Source: Rubrobacter tropicus (GTDB lineage: Bacteria > Actinomycetota > Rubrobacteria > Rubrobacterales > Rubrobacteraceae). From it: a stretch of DNA of 64,000 bases. Shown piece by piece: positions 16,716 to 25,728 of the stretch (position 1 is its first letter; the number at the start of each line of letters is the position of its first letter). The translations under genes were made by a program, and so were the position numbers. The notes below the pieces were generated by a model. The model was given only the letters and a program-made list of their open reading frames with translations, was not told the origin of the DNA and did no database searches. The DNA lies in assembly GCF_011492945.1 (NCBI RefSeq), contig NZ_CP045119.1, forward strand, positions 3,472,001 to 3,536,000, read 5' to 3'.

Positions 16716-18260
16716 TTGAAGAACAGAGCGGCGGTCTTATTGACCCTATGTATAGCGCTAGCTATGGGGATCGTGGGGTCCGGCGCCCAGGCCCAGGAAG
16801 CCGAGAAGCCCTCCCTCGCCGAAGAATTCTCGCGGGCGTCGGACGAGTACGGCGTCCCGCAGGAGCTGTTGCGGGCGATGGGCTACGTCAACACCCTCTG
16901 GGAGATGCCGCCGCCCGACGCGAGCCCCTACGAGCCCGGAGACCTCCACGGCCGCGGCGCCTACGGCCTGATGCAGCTCCAGCAGAACCCGTCCAAAGAC
17001 ACGCTCGGCAGGGCCGCGCAACTGACGGGCCTCACGGAAGAGGAGCTCAAGAACGACCGCGCCGCGAACGTCAGCGGCGGCGCCGCGGTCCTCGCGGATA
17101 TCGCCGGCGAGGACAAGCCCTCGGACCTCGACGGGTGGTTCGACGCCGTCGCGGAATACGGTGGCACGCCCCTGTACGCCGAGCAGGTCTACGAGACCCT
17201 GAAGAGCGGGGCGTCGGGCATCACGTCGGACGGCGAGAAACTGGAGTTGACCCCGCGGGAGGGGGTCGAGACGAAGTCCGGGGCCGTAAGCAAGGCGGCG
17301 GGGCAGTACGGCGGCTCCACCTGGTACGGGGCCCACCCGAACAACTACTACGAGGGCCGGACTTACAGGAGAGAGACCTACGACATAGACAAGATCGTCA
17401 TCCACGTGACCCAGGGTTCGTGGTCGGGTTCCCTCAGCTGGTTCCAGGACTCTCGTGCCGGATCTTCGGCCCACTACACCGTTCGTTCTTCTGACGGCAA
17501 GATCGGCCAATCGGTCCGGGAGGGGGACACCGCCTACCACGCCGGCCACTGGTACACCAACCTGCAGAGCATCGGCATAGAGCACGAAGGCTACGTCAGC
17601 GCGCCGAACAGGTGGTTCACGGACGCCATGTACCGCTCGTCGGCGAGGTTGTCCGCCTACCTCGCGAAAAAGTACAGGATACCCATAGACCGCAACCACA
17701 TCATCGGCCACGGTCAGGTCCCCGGGTGCCCCGGCACGGGGGGCGGCGTCTCCTGCCACACCGACCCGGGCTCCGGCTGGAACTGGGACAAATACATGAG
17801 CCTGGTAAGGAGCTACGCCGGCGCGGGAGGCGGGGGAGCCCCCAGCCCCTACACGCAGACGGTGGACAACGCCTCGCCGCGGTTCGAAGCGTCGAGCCGT
17901 TGGATAGCGAGCACCTTCCGCCAGGCCCAGAGCTACGGCACAAACCACAGGGTCCTGAGGACGCCGCTCTCGTTCGACGACAACGCGAAGTTCAAGCTCC
18001 GGGCACCGGCCAGAGACAAGTACTCCGTCTACGCCCGCTGGCCGGCCGACGCCGGCTACAACTACCGGACGACCTTTCTGGTCAGGGGCCTGAACGGCTG
18101 GAACAAGGTGGTCCGCACCCAGAGGGCCAACGGCGGCAAGTGGGTGTCTTTGGGCGACTACACCTTCCCGGCCGGCGACTCCTACAAGGTGCAGGTCTCG
18201 AGCAGGAGCCCCGTTAACGGCTACATAGTCGCCGACGCGGTCAAGATCGTCCGCAGGTAG
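16716..18260 (+). CDS. Exported N-acetylmuramoyl-L-alanine amidase (Sec signal)
   Basis: A 514-residue protein. Signal peptide at residues 1-27 (LKNRAAVLLTLCIALAMGIV ending AQAQ). About 30-190: a lysozyme/SLT-like helical module (YGVPQELLRAMGYVNT, GRGAYGLMQLQQNPSKDTLG). About 221-375: Amidase_2/PGRP zinc domain (DKIVIHVTQGS, IEHEGYVSAPNRW, CHTDPGSGW, with His and Asp as likely zinc ligands). About 390-514: a golvesin/xanthan-lyase-like beta domain (YSVYARWPADAGYNYRTTF, VKIVRR end). It should cleave peptidoglycan stem peptides. The start is TTG 16716 with GGAGG seven bases upstream, not an earlier in-frame start that would bury the signal peptide. Paralogue of the next gene. Confidence 0.9.
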   Translation: MKNRAAVLLTLCIALAMGIVGSGAQAQEAEKPSLAEEFSRASDEYGVPQELLRAMGYVNTLWEMPPPDASPYEPGDLHGRGAYGLMQLQQNPSKDTLGRAAQLTGLTEEELKNDRAANVSGGAAVLADIAGEDKPSDLDGWFDAVAEYGGTPLYAEQVYETLKSGASGITSDGEKLELTPREGVETKSGAVSKAAGQYGGSTWYGAHPNNYYEGRTYRRETYDIDKIVIHVTQGSWSGSLSWFQDSRAGSSAHYTVRSSDGKIGQSVREGDTAYHAGHWYTNLQSIGIEHEGYVSAPNRWFTDAMYRSSARLSAYLAKKYRIPIDRNHIIGHGQVPGCPGTGGGVSCHTDPGSGWNWDKYMSLVRSYAGAGGGGAPSPYTQTVDNASPRFEASSRWIASTFRQAQSYGTNHRVLRTPLSFDDNAKFKLRAPARDKYSVYARWPADAGYNYRTTFLVRGLNGWNKVVRTQRANGGKWVSLGDYTFPAGDSYKVQVSSRSPVNGYIVADAVKIVRR

Positions 18261-18336
18261 CAACGCGCCTTGCGAACCCGGCCGCGGTCGGGTTAAGGTG
18301 TCCCCGAACTCGGAAGCAAGACCGTGAGGGGGCAAG

Positions 18337-19440
18337 ATGCGTTCCGAGGACATCCACCGCGGGCTCGACCGCCGGCGGTTCCTGAAGATCGGTGGCGCGG
18401 GCCTCGCCGGCGCCGTACTGCTCGGCACGACCGGGGGCCGGAGCCTGGCCCGGGCGGGGCGGTCGCTCGGCGCCGAGTTCGAGGCCGCGTCGAGGCGCCA
18501 CGGGGTCCCGAAAGACCTGCTGCTGGCGATGGGCTATGCGAACACGTTCTGGGAGATGCCGCCGCCCGCGACCACGGACTACGAGCCCGGAGACCTGCAC
18601 GGCTTCGGGGCCTACGGCGTCATGGGGCTCTACCAGAACCCGTCCAAAGACACGCTCGGCAGGGCCGCGCAACTGACGGGCCTCACGGAAGAGGAGCTCA
18701 AGAACGACCGCGCCGCGAACGTCAGCGGTGGGGCCGCGGTCCTCGCGGACCTGCAGGGAAAGATCAGGCCGGATGAGTCGGAAGCCTGGCAGGAGGCGGT
18801 CGCAGAGTACGGCGGCATAGACCTGTACGCCAGGACCGTCTACGAGACCTTGCGCGAAGGCGTTACGGCGACCATCTCGACCGGGGAGACGCTGAAGCTC
18901 CCGGCCGACCAAAGCGTCGCGGCGCCGAGGACCGTCAGCACCAAGGCGGCCCGCCGCGACTACCCTTACGCCTACTGGCGCGGCGCCTACGGGGGCAACT
19001 ACACCAACGCCTACAGGGAGAAGTCATACCCCATAAACCGGCTGGTGGTTCACGTGGTGCAGGGCTCCGCGGCGGCGGCCATAAACTGGTTCCAGGACCC
19101 GAGGGCCAACGTCTCGGCCCACTACGTGGTCGGCAGGAGGGGCGGGGTGGTCCAGTGCGTGCGGCACTCGGACGTAGCCTGGCACGCGGGCAACTGGTAC
19201 TACAACACGAGATCCATCGGCATCGAACACGAGGGCTGGGCCGGCAGGCGCCAGACGTGGACGGACCGCATGTACAGGGCGTCGGCCAGGCTCGCGGCTT
19301 ACTGCTGCAGGAGGCACAAGATCCCCGTGGACCGAAGGCACATCCTCGAACACAGGTGGGTCCCGGGCACCGACCACTACTGTCCCGGACGCTACTTCGA
19401 CTACGAGAGGTACCTGCGCCTGATCCGCCGATACAAATAA
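18337..19440 (+). CDS. Exported N-acetylmuramoyl-L-alanine amidase (Tat signal)
   Basis: A 367-residue protein with a twin-arginine signal: LDRRRFLKIGGAGLAGAV (residues 10-27). It then repeats the architecture of its neighbour: helical module (HGVPKDLLLAMGYANTFWEM, GFGAYGVMGLYQNPSKDTLG) and Amidase_2 domain (NRLVVHVVQGS, SIGIEHEGWAGRRQTW, DHYCPGRYFDY). The third zinc ligand position is Cys (HYCPG) where the neighbour has Asp (HTDPG). It lacks the C-terminal beta domain. About 115 bases in the helical module are nearly identical to the neighbouring gene. ATG 18337 lies after GAGGGGGCAAG. Tat export implies folding, perhaps with zinc, before export. Confidence 0.9.
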   Translation: MRSEDIHRGLDRRRFLKIGGAGLAGAVLLGTTGGRSLARAGRSLGAEFEAASRRHGVPKDLLLAMGYANTFWEMPPPATTDYEPGDLHGFGAYGVMGLYQNPSKDTLGRAAQLTGLTEEELKNDRAANVSGGAAVLADLQGKIRPDESEAWQEAVAEYGGIDLYARTVYETLREGVTATISTGETLKLPADQSVAAPRTVSTKAARRDYPYAYWRGAYGGNYTNAYREKSYPINRLVVHVVQGSAAAAINWFQDPRANVSAHYVVGRRGGVVQCVRHSDVAWHAGNWYYNTRSIGIEHEGWAGRRQTWTDRMYRASARLAAYCCRRHKIPVDRRHILEHRWVPGTDHYCPGRYFDYERYLRLIRRYK

Positions 19441-19454
19441 GCACGCTCGCTTCG

Positions 19455-19665
19455 CGAACTTGTCAGCCCGCTCCGGCCTACGGCCTCCGCTCTCGGCGCG
19501 CATCGGGCCTGCGGCCCTCGCTCTCAGCCTGTCAGTTCTCCGCCTTATGAAGCCCGACCGGGCCGCGCGGGGCGCGGCGGTCCGGGTGCCGGGAGGCGTA
19601 ACATGTACAGATGACTTGCTGACGAGGCGCGAAGCGCCGGGCTGACAAGCCGCCCGAAGGGCGGA
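19455..19665. repeat. Long dispersed intergenic repeat, copy 1
   Basis: CTTGTCAGCCCGCTCCGGCC begins a stretch with GGCCTGCGGCCCTCGCTCTC and CAGCCTGTCAG, then GCCGGGAGGCGTAAC and GACTTGCTGAC (19586-19623). The same blocks occur in the same order at 56,935-57,118 with a few substitutions (4 in the 38-base core). No gene is recognised here. Confidence 0.75.
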
Positions 19666-19730
19666 GCGTGCTGGAATTCCCGGGCCGAGGGCTTACACTA
19701 CCGGGTGGCGTTGGCGAAGCAGGGGAACAT

Positions 19731-20576
19731 TTGACCACCTACACCTCCGGAGAGAGAAAGAGCATCGCGGGCGGGTTCTTCGACGGGCTCGCGACGTTCT
19801 GGCGCAAGCGGTGGTTGCTCCGGTACTTTATCCAGCGGCAGGTTACCCGCAGCTACAAGCGGTCTTACCTTGGGATCTCGTGGATACTATTGAGCCCGCT
19901 GGTCTGGGTCTTCTTTCTCACGCTCATCTTCTCTGATGCCGTCGGGATCAGGGTAAGGATCGTCGATGACCACCCGAACCTAAACTTCGGGCTCTACCTG
20001 TACTGCGGCCTCTTGCCGTTCCTCGCCTTCTCGGAGGCGATGAACAAGGGCATGAACAGCATCAGGAGCAGCTCCGGGCTGGTGCAGAAGGTCATCTTTC
20101 CGCTCGAGTTGTTGCCCTTCACGAACGCCATGGCGTCCATGGTCGACAAGTTCTTCGGGGCGGGGGCGCTCGTTATAGCGGTGGTCTTGTCTGGGATGAG
20201 CCTTCACTGGACGGCCCTGCTGCTGCCCGCCGTGATCGCGCTGCAGGTGCTCTTTATCCTGGGGCTCACGTATTTTATGTCCGTCTTCGGCACCTACCTG
20301 CCGGACCTGGGTGAGATCATGCGGCCCGTGATCCGGGGCATGTTCTTCCTAACGCCCATCATCTGGACGCCGGACAGGCTGCCGGAGTCGATCCGATGGG
20401 TCGTCGACTACAACCCGCTGGCGTACCTGGTGAACGCCTACAGGGAGATCTTGCTGTTCGGCAACCCGCCGGGCGGGCTCGCGACCCTCTACTTCACGTT
20501 GTTCTCCGTGGCGCTCTTCGTCGCGGGGTTCGCGTTTTTCAACCGGGTCAAGTGGGGGTTCGCGGACAGGCTATGA
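19731..20576 (+). CDS. wzm: Polysaccharide ABC exporter, permease (Wzm type)
   Basis: A 281-residue membrane protein of the ABC-2 family: FIQRQVTRSYKRSYLGISWI is the conserved cytoplasmic entry helix, followed by six hydrophobic segments and the late PLAYLVNAYREILLFG motif. It partners with the following Wzt-like ATPase to export a lipid-linked polysaccharide. The start is TTG 19731 (AGGGG upstream); an in-frame start at 19668 would add 21 residues from within a repeat. The 3' end overlaps the ATPase gene as ATGA. The symbol is a functional-type label. Confidence 0.9.
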   Translation: MTTYTSGERKSIAGGFFDGLATFWRKRWLLRYFIQRQVTRSYKRSYLGISWILLSPLVWVFFLTLIFSDAVGIRVRIVDDHPNLNFGLYLYCGLLPFLAFSEAMNKGMNSIRSSSGLVQKVIFPLELLPFTNAMASMVDKFFGAGALVIAVVLSGMSLHWTALLLPAVIALQVLFILGLTYFMSVFGTYLPDLGEIMRPVIRGMFFLTPIIWTPDRLPESIRWVVDYNPLAYLVNAYREILLFGNPPGGLATLYFTLFSVALFVAGFAFFNRVKWGFADRL

Positions 20577-21886
20577 GCTCGGTCGTCTCCCTACAAGGCG
20601 TTGGTAAGCGATACAAGGTCTCCTCCAGCCGCTCCTCCTGGTTCAAGGACATCTTCCGCCCGGGCAAGACCAGCACCCACGAGTTCTGGGCCGTCGAGGA
20701 CATAGACCTCGAGATAGAGCGGGGCGCCACTTTGGGCATCCTGGGGCGCAACGGGGCCGGCAAGAGCACGCTGCTGCGCATGATCTCCGGCGTCTCGCAG
20801 CCGACCACGGGCACGGTCGAGGTGAGGGGCAGGCTCGCGGCGATCTTCTCGACGGGGGCCGGCTTCAACCCGGAGTTCACGGGCCGCGAGAACGTGATGC
20901 TGAACGGCCTGATCCTTGGCATAGAACGCGACGAGATGCTCGCCCGCATGGGCGATATAGAGGCCTTTGCCGACATCGGCGAGTTCATGGACCAGCCCAT
21001 AAAGACTTACTCAAGCGGGATGCGCTCCCGTCTGGGCTTCGCCGTCGCGGTGAACGTCGAGGCCGAGGTGCTGGTTTTGGACGAGGCCCTCTCCGCGGGT
21101 GATGCGGCCTTCAAGAAAAAGGCGCTGCAGCGGATGTACGACCTGCGCGACTCGGGGACGACGGTCCTCTTCGTCTCCCACAGCCTCGGCATGGTGCAGA
21201 GGTTCTGCACCGAGGCGATCCTGCTCCACAAGGGCCACCTCGTCACCTCAGGCGAACCCGAAGAGGTGGTGAACAGCTACCGCGAGCTGCTGGAGAACTC
21301 CGAAGACGGCAAGAAGGCCCGCCAGGACGAGAAGGAGCGGCAACTGGAGTACGCCGTGGACCACGAGGACGAGGACGACACGCCTTTCAGGAACGGTCCG
21401 CCGGCCCCGGCGGCCGGGGGAAAGGTTCCCACCGGCGAGGCGACGGTCCTCGGGGCGGAGATCCTGGACGGGGACGGCAACCCCGCCCGCGCGGTCGCCT
21501 CGGGCTCGGAGGTCACGGTAAGGGTGCGCCTCCAGTACGGGCGGGATGAGGAGAAGAGTTCCGCGGTCGTCACCGTGCGCAACGCGGCCGGCCTCCCCGT
21601 CTTCTCGACGACCACGGGGGACGGGGGGGCCACCCTGGGGCCGCGCTCGCTGGGCGAACGCGCCTCGGTAGACTTCGCCTTCGGGGTCCCTTTGCGTCCG
21701 GGGACCTACACCCTCGACACGGCCGTCCTCTCCCCCAGGGACGGCGGAACGTGCCTGAGCCGGGCCGAGGCCGCGGCCACCCTGGAAGTCGTCCCGCCAG
21801 AAGACGGGCATCCGGTTCGGGGCCTGGTGGACCTTCCTGCCGAGGTCAGGGTCCTCGACCCGGCCGAACGGGAAGCCCCCGGCTGA
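20573..21886 (+). CDS. wzt: Polysaccharide ABC exporter, ATPase (Wzt type) with C-terminal glycan-binding-like domain
   Basis: A 437-residue protein. Walker A GILGRNGAGKSTLLRMI, signature YSSGMRSRLGFAVA, Walker B EVLVLDEALSAGD and H-loop FVSHSLG lie in residues 1-240. An acidic linker (DEKERQLEYAVDHEDEDD) leads to a beta-rich C-terminal domain (about 290-430) like Wzt_C, which in characterised systems recognises the capped end of the glycan. That makes export dependent on a terminal modification; here a sulfate or methyl cap would be a testable candidate. It overlaps wzm by 4 bases. Confidence 0.92.
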   Translation: MSSVVSLQGVGKRYKVSSSRSSWFKDIFRPGKTSTHEFWAVEDIDLEIERGATLGILGRNGAGKSTLLRMISGVSQPTTGTVEVRGRLAAIFSTGAGFNPEFTGRENVMLNGLILGIERDEMLARMGDIEAFADIGEFMDQPIKTYSSGMRSRLGFAVAVNVEAEVLVLDEALSAGDAAFKKKALQRMYDLRDSGTTVLFVSHSLGMVQRFCTEAILLHKGHLVTSGEPEEVVNSYRELLENSEDGKKARQDEKERQLEYAVDHEDEDDTPFRNGPPAPAAGGKVPTGEATVLGAEILDGDGNPARAVASGSEVTVRVRLQYGRDEEKSSAVVTVRNAAGLPVFSTTTGDGGATLGPRSLGERASVDFAFGVPLRPGTYTLDTAVLSPRDGGTCLSRAEAAATLEVVPPEDGHPVRGLVDLPAEVRVLDPAEREAPG

Positions 21887-21891
21887 GGGCG

Positions 21892-22905
21892 GTGCCCCCC
21901 CGCGTCACGGTGGTCGTCCCAAACTGGAACACCAAAGAGTTCCTGGGCCCTTGCCTGCGCTCCCTCCGGGGCCAGACGTTCCGGGACTTCGAGACGGTGG
22001 TGGTCGACGGCGCCTCCACAGACGGGTCCGTGGAGTTCGTGGGCGAGAATTTCCCAGAAGCCCGGACCATCGCCCTGCGAGAGAACCGGGGTTTCTCCGG
22101 CGCGGTCAACGCCGGGATAGAGGCGTCGGAGGCGGAGTTCGTGGTGCTCCTCAACAACGACACGGAGCAAGACCCGGGCTGGCTCGGCACCCTCGTGCGG
22201 GCCGCGGAACGTCACCCCGCGGCCGGCCTCTTCGCCAGCAAGCTCGTGGATTTCCGGGATCGGAACCGGCTCGACGGGGCCGGGGACGCGCTCAGGCGGA
22301 GCGGGCTCCCGTACAGGCTCGGGCACGGGGAGGTCGACCGCGGACAGTTCGAGGTCGAGGAGTTCGTCTTCGGGGCGTGCGCTGCGGCGGCCCTCTACAG
22401 GCGTTCGGTCTTCGACGAGGTCGGGCTCTTCGACGAGGATTTCTTCGCCTACTGCGAGGACGGGGACGTGAGCTTCCGCGCCCAGCTCGCGGGCCACCGT
22501 TGCCTCTACGCGCCTGGCGCGGTCGTCTACCACGTCGGCGGCGCCTCAACCGGCGGCAAGCGGAGCGCCACGGCCACCCGCCTCGGCACCCGCAACGGCC
22601 TGCTCCTGCTCGTCAAGAACCTGCCGGCTCCGCTCGCGTGGCGCTTCCTTCCCTCTATAGTGCTCGGCCAGATCTCACGCCTCCTCGTCGTCTCCCTCTC
22701 CCCCGGCGGGCTCAGGGCCCACCTCGAAGGGCTCGCCGGCGCCTGGCGCCTCCTGCCGAAGATGAGGGAGAAGCGGCGGAAGATACAGAACACGCGCCGC
22801 GTCTCAGACGCCTACCTGCGGGAGCTTCTGGTCCGGTCCTCCCGCCGGGCGGCGGAGAGCCGGCGGCGCCGGATCAAAGACTCCCTGCAAGCCGGGATCC
22901 GGTGA
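21892..22905 (+). CDS. Glycosyltransferase family 2
   Basis: A 337-residue protein starting PRVTVVVPNWNTKEFLGPCL. ETVVVDGASTDGSVEFV and EFVVLLNNDTEQDPGW carry the GT-A Asp residues (NND as DxD equivalent); FDEDFFAYCEDGDVSFRAQL is the catalytic ED region. The C-terminal third is basic and amphipathic. This is the group containing rhamnosyltransferases of the RfbF/WbbL kind. GTG start at 21892, 5 bases after the wzt stop with GAGGG upstream; the 3' end overlaps the next GT2 gene by GTGA. Confidence 0.9.
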   Translation: MPPRVTVVVPNWNTKEFLGPCLRSLRGQTFRDFETVVVDGASTDGSVEFVGENFPEARTIALRENRGFSGAVNAGIEASEAEFVVLLNNDTEQDPGWLGTLVRAAERHPAAGLFASKLVDFRDRNRLDGAGDALRRSGLPYRLGHGEVDRGQFEVEEFVFGACAAAALYRRSVFDEVGLFDEDFFAYCEDGDVSFRAQLAGHRCLYAPGAVVYHVGGASTGGKRSATATRLGTRNGLLLLVKNLPAPLAWRFLPSIVLGQISRLLVVSLSPGGLRAHLEGLAGAWRLLPKMREKRRKIQNTRRVSDAYLRELLVRSSRRAAESRRRRIKDSLQAGIR

Positions 22906-23756
22906 AGTTCTCCGTCGTCATCGTCAACTACCACTCCTGGCCGCTCACGCTCGCGTGCGTGGCCTCGCTGCGGGCGACCGGCCGGGAAGACGTCGAGATC
23001 CTCATCGTAGACAACGACGCCGAAACGGTGCCCGACCTCCCCCCCGGCGTCAATCTCGCCCGAAGCGGCGAGAACCTGGGCCTTACGAGGGCCTGGAACC
23101 GTGCGATCCCGCAGACCACCGGAGAGTTCGTGGTCCTACTGAACCCCGATACCCTCGTGGAGGAAGACTTTTTCGGGCAGATGGAGGCGTTTTTCGAGGG
23201 CGAGCCTTCGGCCGGGGTGGCGGGACCGCGCATACTCGACGCGGACGGGGAGTTACAGCTCTCCGCGCGGCGGGAGATCTCGCTTCTAAGCGGCCTCCTC
23301 GGCCGCACCTCCCTCCTCACCCGCCTCTTCCCGAAGAGCCCGCTGGTAAAGAACCAGTTCCCGGCGCTGGAGGAGCTGGCCGATCCCACAAAGGTAGACT
23401 GGGTCTCGGGGGCGTGCATGGCCGTGAGGCGCGAGACGCTAAGGGATATTTCCCCCCTGGACGAGCGGTTCTTCCTGTACTTCGAGGACGCGGACCTCTG
23501 CCGCCGCGCCCGCGAGGCCGGATGGCCCGTCTTCTACCTGCCCGACGTCGAGGTGCTGCACCAGACCGGCGGCAGCAGCCGCAGCAAACCGAAGGCCATC
23601 TGGCTTCTCCACAAGAGCGCCTTCCTCTACCACCGCAAGCACGGCCCCCACGGCCCCATGAGCCTATACAGCGCCGTCATCCTCGCGGGCCTAGCCGCCC
23701 GCGCCCTGGCGAAGCTCCTCACCTCGGCAGCAGGACGCGTCCTGGAGAAAACGTAG
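22902..23756 (+). CDS. Glycosyltransferase family 2
   Basis: A 284-residue protein. FSVVIVNYHSWPLTLACVAS, VEILIVDNDAETVPDL, TTGEFVVLLNPDTLVEEDF (DxD equivalent) and LDERFFLYFEDADLCRRARE (catalytic ED) identify a rhamnosyltransferase-like GT2. GTG 22902 overlaps the upstream stop by GTGA. It is the last gene of the wzm-wzt-GT2-GT2 operon and converges on the hydrolase gene at 23903. Confidence 0.9.
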   Translation: MKFSVVIVNYHSWPLTLACVASLRATGREDVEILIVDNDAETVPDLPPGVNLARSGENLGLTRAWNRAIPQTTGEFVVLLNPDTLVEEDFFGQMEAFFEGEPSAGVAGPRILDADGELQLSARREISLLSGLLGRTSLLTRLFPKSPLVKNQFPALEELADPTKVDWVSGACMAVRRETLRDISPLDERFFLYFEDADLCRRAREAGWPVFYLPDVEVLHQTGGSSRSKPKAIWLLHKSAFLYHRKHGPHGPMSLYSAVILAGLAARALAKLLTSAAGRVLEKT

Positions 23757-23785
23757 GAACAAGTCGGGTCCGCTCTTGAACCGGC

Positions 23786-23829
23786 TTCAGCCATCAGCCT
23801 TCAGCTAGTGCAAAAAGCTGATGGCTGAA
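23786..23829. repeat. Dispersed TCAGC/GCTGA inverted repeat between converging operons
   Basis: Perfect 13-base arms TTCAGCCATCAGC (23786-23798) and GCTGATGGCTGAA (23817-23829) with an 18-base loop ending in five A. It could end transcription from either side. Confidence 0.7.
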
Positions 23830-23902
23830 AGCGGAGGCGAAGCCGCAGCGGTCCGATAGCTGACCGCGCGGTTCGAAGAGGCAAAAGCCTCTGCACACCG
23901 CT

Positions 23903-24760
23903 TCAGCAGAAGAACGCCCGGGCTTCCGCCAACGTCTCCTCCGGCACCTCTTCGGGGATGTAGTGGCCGGAGTCGACGGACCTGCCGCGCACGTCGCCGG
24001 CCCAGCCGCGCCAGACTTCGAGAACGTCGTACCACTCTTCCAGGTTGCCCTTGCTCCCCCAGAGGGCGAGCACCGGGCAGGTTATGCGCCTGCCGGCCTC
24101 CCGGTCTTCGGCGTCGTGCTCGAAATCTATGGTGGCCGCGGCGCGGTAGTCCTCGCAGATGGCGTGGATGGTCTCGGGGTCGCGCAGGCAGCGGACGTAT
24201 TCGTCCATCGCCTCGGGGGCCAAGGTCTCGCTGCCGCCCCTGAAGAGGGACTTCTCCGGGTTGGCCGCCAGCAGGCGCTCGGGCAGGTCGTAGGGCTGGG
24301 CGAGAAAGAACCAGTGCCAGTAGCCAAGGCCGAAGGACATGCCGGCGCGCGAGAAAGCCTCCCACGTCGGGACGATGTCGAGGACGGCGAGCTTCGTCAC
24401 GGTTTCCGGGTGGTCCAGGGCCATGCGGTAGCCCACGCGGCCTCCGCGGTCGTGGCCGCAGACGGCGAAGCGCTCGAACCCGAAGTGGCGCATCACGGAG
24501 ATCTGATCTTCCGCCATCACCCGCTTGGAGTACGGGAAATGGTCCTCGTCCGTCTCGGGTTTGGAGGAGTCGCCGTAGCCGCGCAGGTCCGTGGCGACCA
24601 CCGTGAAGTCTTCGGCAAGGCGCGGGGCGACGAGGTGCCACATCGCGTGCGTCTGGGGGTTGCCGTGCAGGAGCAGGAGCGGGGGGCCGGACCCGGCCTT
24701 GAGGGCCGGGATCTCCACCCCTCCCACATCGACCCTCTCGCTCTCGAAACCCTCGAACAA
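23903..24760 (-). CDS. Alpha/beta hydrolase, fluoroacetate (haloacetate) dehalogenase-like
   Basis: A 285-residue protein. PPLLLLHGNPQTHAMWHLVA is the oxyanion-hole region, VCGHDRGGRVGYRMALDHP the nucleophile elbow with Asp in the nucleophile place, GLGYWHWFFLAQPYDLPERL the halide-binding His-Trp loop of fluoroacetate dehalogenases, and SGHYIPEEVPEETLAEAR holds the catalytic His. All main dehalogenase residues visible in the family are kept, so C-F or C-Cl hydrolysis is possible, though many relatives are epoxide hydrolases or esterases. It is the third gene after rmlC and the PPOX gene, 2 bases downstream. The link to rhamnose synthesis is positional only. Confidence 0.85.
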   Translation of the reverse strand: MFEGFESERVDVGGVEIPALKAGSGPPLLLLHGNPQTHAMWHLVAPRLAEDFTVVATDLRGYGDSSKPETDEDHFPYSKRVMAEDQISVMRHFGFERFAVCGHDRGGRVGYRMALDHPETVTKLAVLDIVPTWEAFSRAGMSFGLGYWHWFFLAQPYDLPERLLAANPEKSLFRGGSETLAPEAMDEYVRCLRDPETIHAICEDYRAAATIDFEHDAEDREAGRRITCPVLALWGSKGNLEEWYDVLEVWRGWAGDVRGRSVDSGHYIPEEVPEETLAEARAFFC

Positions 24761-24762
24761 GA

Positions 24763-25155
24763 CTACTCCTTCTCCACCGGCGGGCTGAGCTCCAGGAAGA
24801 CCAGATCCTCCGCGGAGCCGATCAGCCCCTCGACGAACTCGAAGACGCGGTACTGCCAGCCGTACTTGCTCCGCAGAGCCCGGTCGGCCGGGCCGCCCTT
24901 TTGCTCGTCCGTCAGGCTGGCGACGGCCCGCACGTCGCGGCCCTTCGGGCGTCCCCTGAAGTCGCTCGGGGCGAGCGCCACCTCGGGGTTGTTTCGGATG
25001 CGTTTGGCCTTGCCGGTGTTGCGCCCCGTGGTCACGTAGAGGTTATCTCCGACCCTGGCGAACCAGACGGGCGTGGGGACGGCCTCGCCGCTCTTTCGGA
25101 AGGTGCTCAGGCGCACGTAGCGGGCGCCTTCGAGGGCGTCGAAGGGGTTCGCCAC
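24763..25155 (-). CDS. PPOX-class (split-barrel) oxidoreductase, probably F420- or FMN-dependent
   Basis: A 130-residue protein. YVRLSTFRKSGEAVPTPVWF, NLYVTTGRNTGKAKRIRNNP and VALAPSDFRGRPKGRDVRAV match the small flavin/F420 split-barrel family common in actinobacteria. The pattern LSTFRKSGEAVPTPVW is that of the PPOX class F420-dependent subgroup. Substrate unknown. GTG start 3 bases after the rmlC stop; ends 2 bases before the hydrolase start, so the three are one transcript. Confidence 0.82.
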   Translation of the reverse strand: MANPFDALEGARYVRLSTFRKSGEAVPTPVWFARVGDNLYVTTGRNTGKAKRIRNNPEVALAPSDFRGRPKGRDVRAVASLTDEQKGGPADRALRSKYGWQYRVFEFVEGLIGSAEDLVFLELSPPVEKE

Positions 25156-25158
25156 GGG

Positions 25159-25728
25159 CTAGTCCGCCCGGTAGACGGGAAGTGAGCCTTCCGGCATCCC
25201 GGCGAGCGGCGGGGCGGCGGCGTCCTTGCCCGAGAGGGTCGGGGCCTCGATGGGCCACTCGATACCTATCTCCGGGTCGTTCCAGAGGATCGAACCGTCG
25301 TGCTCGGGTGCGTAGTAGTCCGTGCATTTGTACGAGAACAGCGCGTCCTCGCCCGTGACCACGAAGCCGTGGGCGAAGTCCGGCGGGACCCAGAACTGGC
25401 GCTTGTTCTCGGCCGAGAGGGTTACCCCCGTCCAGCGGCCGAAGGTCGGGGAGCCGGTCCTGATGTCCACGGCGACGTCGAAGACCTCGCCCCGCAAGAC
25501 CGAGACCAGCTTGCCCTGGGGTTGCGGGTTCTGGAAGTGGAGGCCGCGCAGGACGCCGTGGGCCGAGAAAGAGAGGTTGTCCTGGACGAAGCCCAGCTCC
25601 GCTGCCGGGATGCCGAGGTCCTCGTAGCGGCGGCCGTTCCAGGTCTCCATGAAAAAGCCCCGGTCGTCGCCGAAGACTCTGGGCTCCAGGATCAGGACGC
25701 CGGGAAGGTCCGTCTCCAGCACGTTCAC
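25159..25728 (-). CDS. rmlC: dTDP-4-dehydrorhamnose 3,5-epimerase
   Basis: A 189-residue cupin. Conserved RmlC stretches: [39 protein letters not shown] (catalytic His in RGLHFQ), [32 protein letters not shown] and the Tyr region [19 protein letters not shown]. It epimerises C3 and C5 of dTDP-4-keto-6-deoxyglucose. GTG start overlaps the rmlA stop by GTGA. Confidence 0.95.
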   Translation of the reverse strand: MNVLETDLPGVLILEPRVFGDDRGFFMETWNGRRYEDLGIPAAELGFVQDNLSFSAHGVLRGLHFQNPQPQGKLVSVLRGEVFDVAVDIRTGSPTFGRWTGVTLSAENKRQFWVPPDFAHGFVVTGEDALFSYKCTDYYAPEHDGSILWNDPEIGIEWPIEAPTLSGKDAAAPPLAGMPEGSLPVYRAD

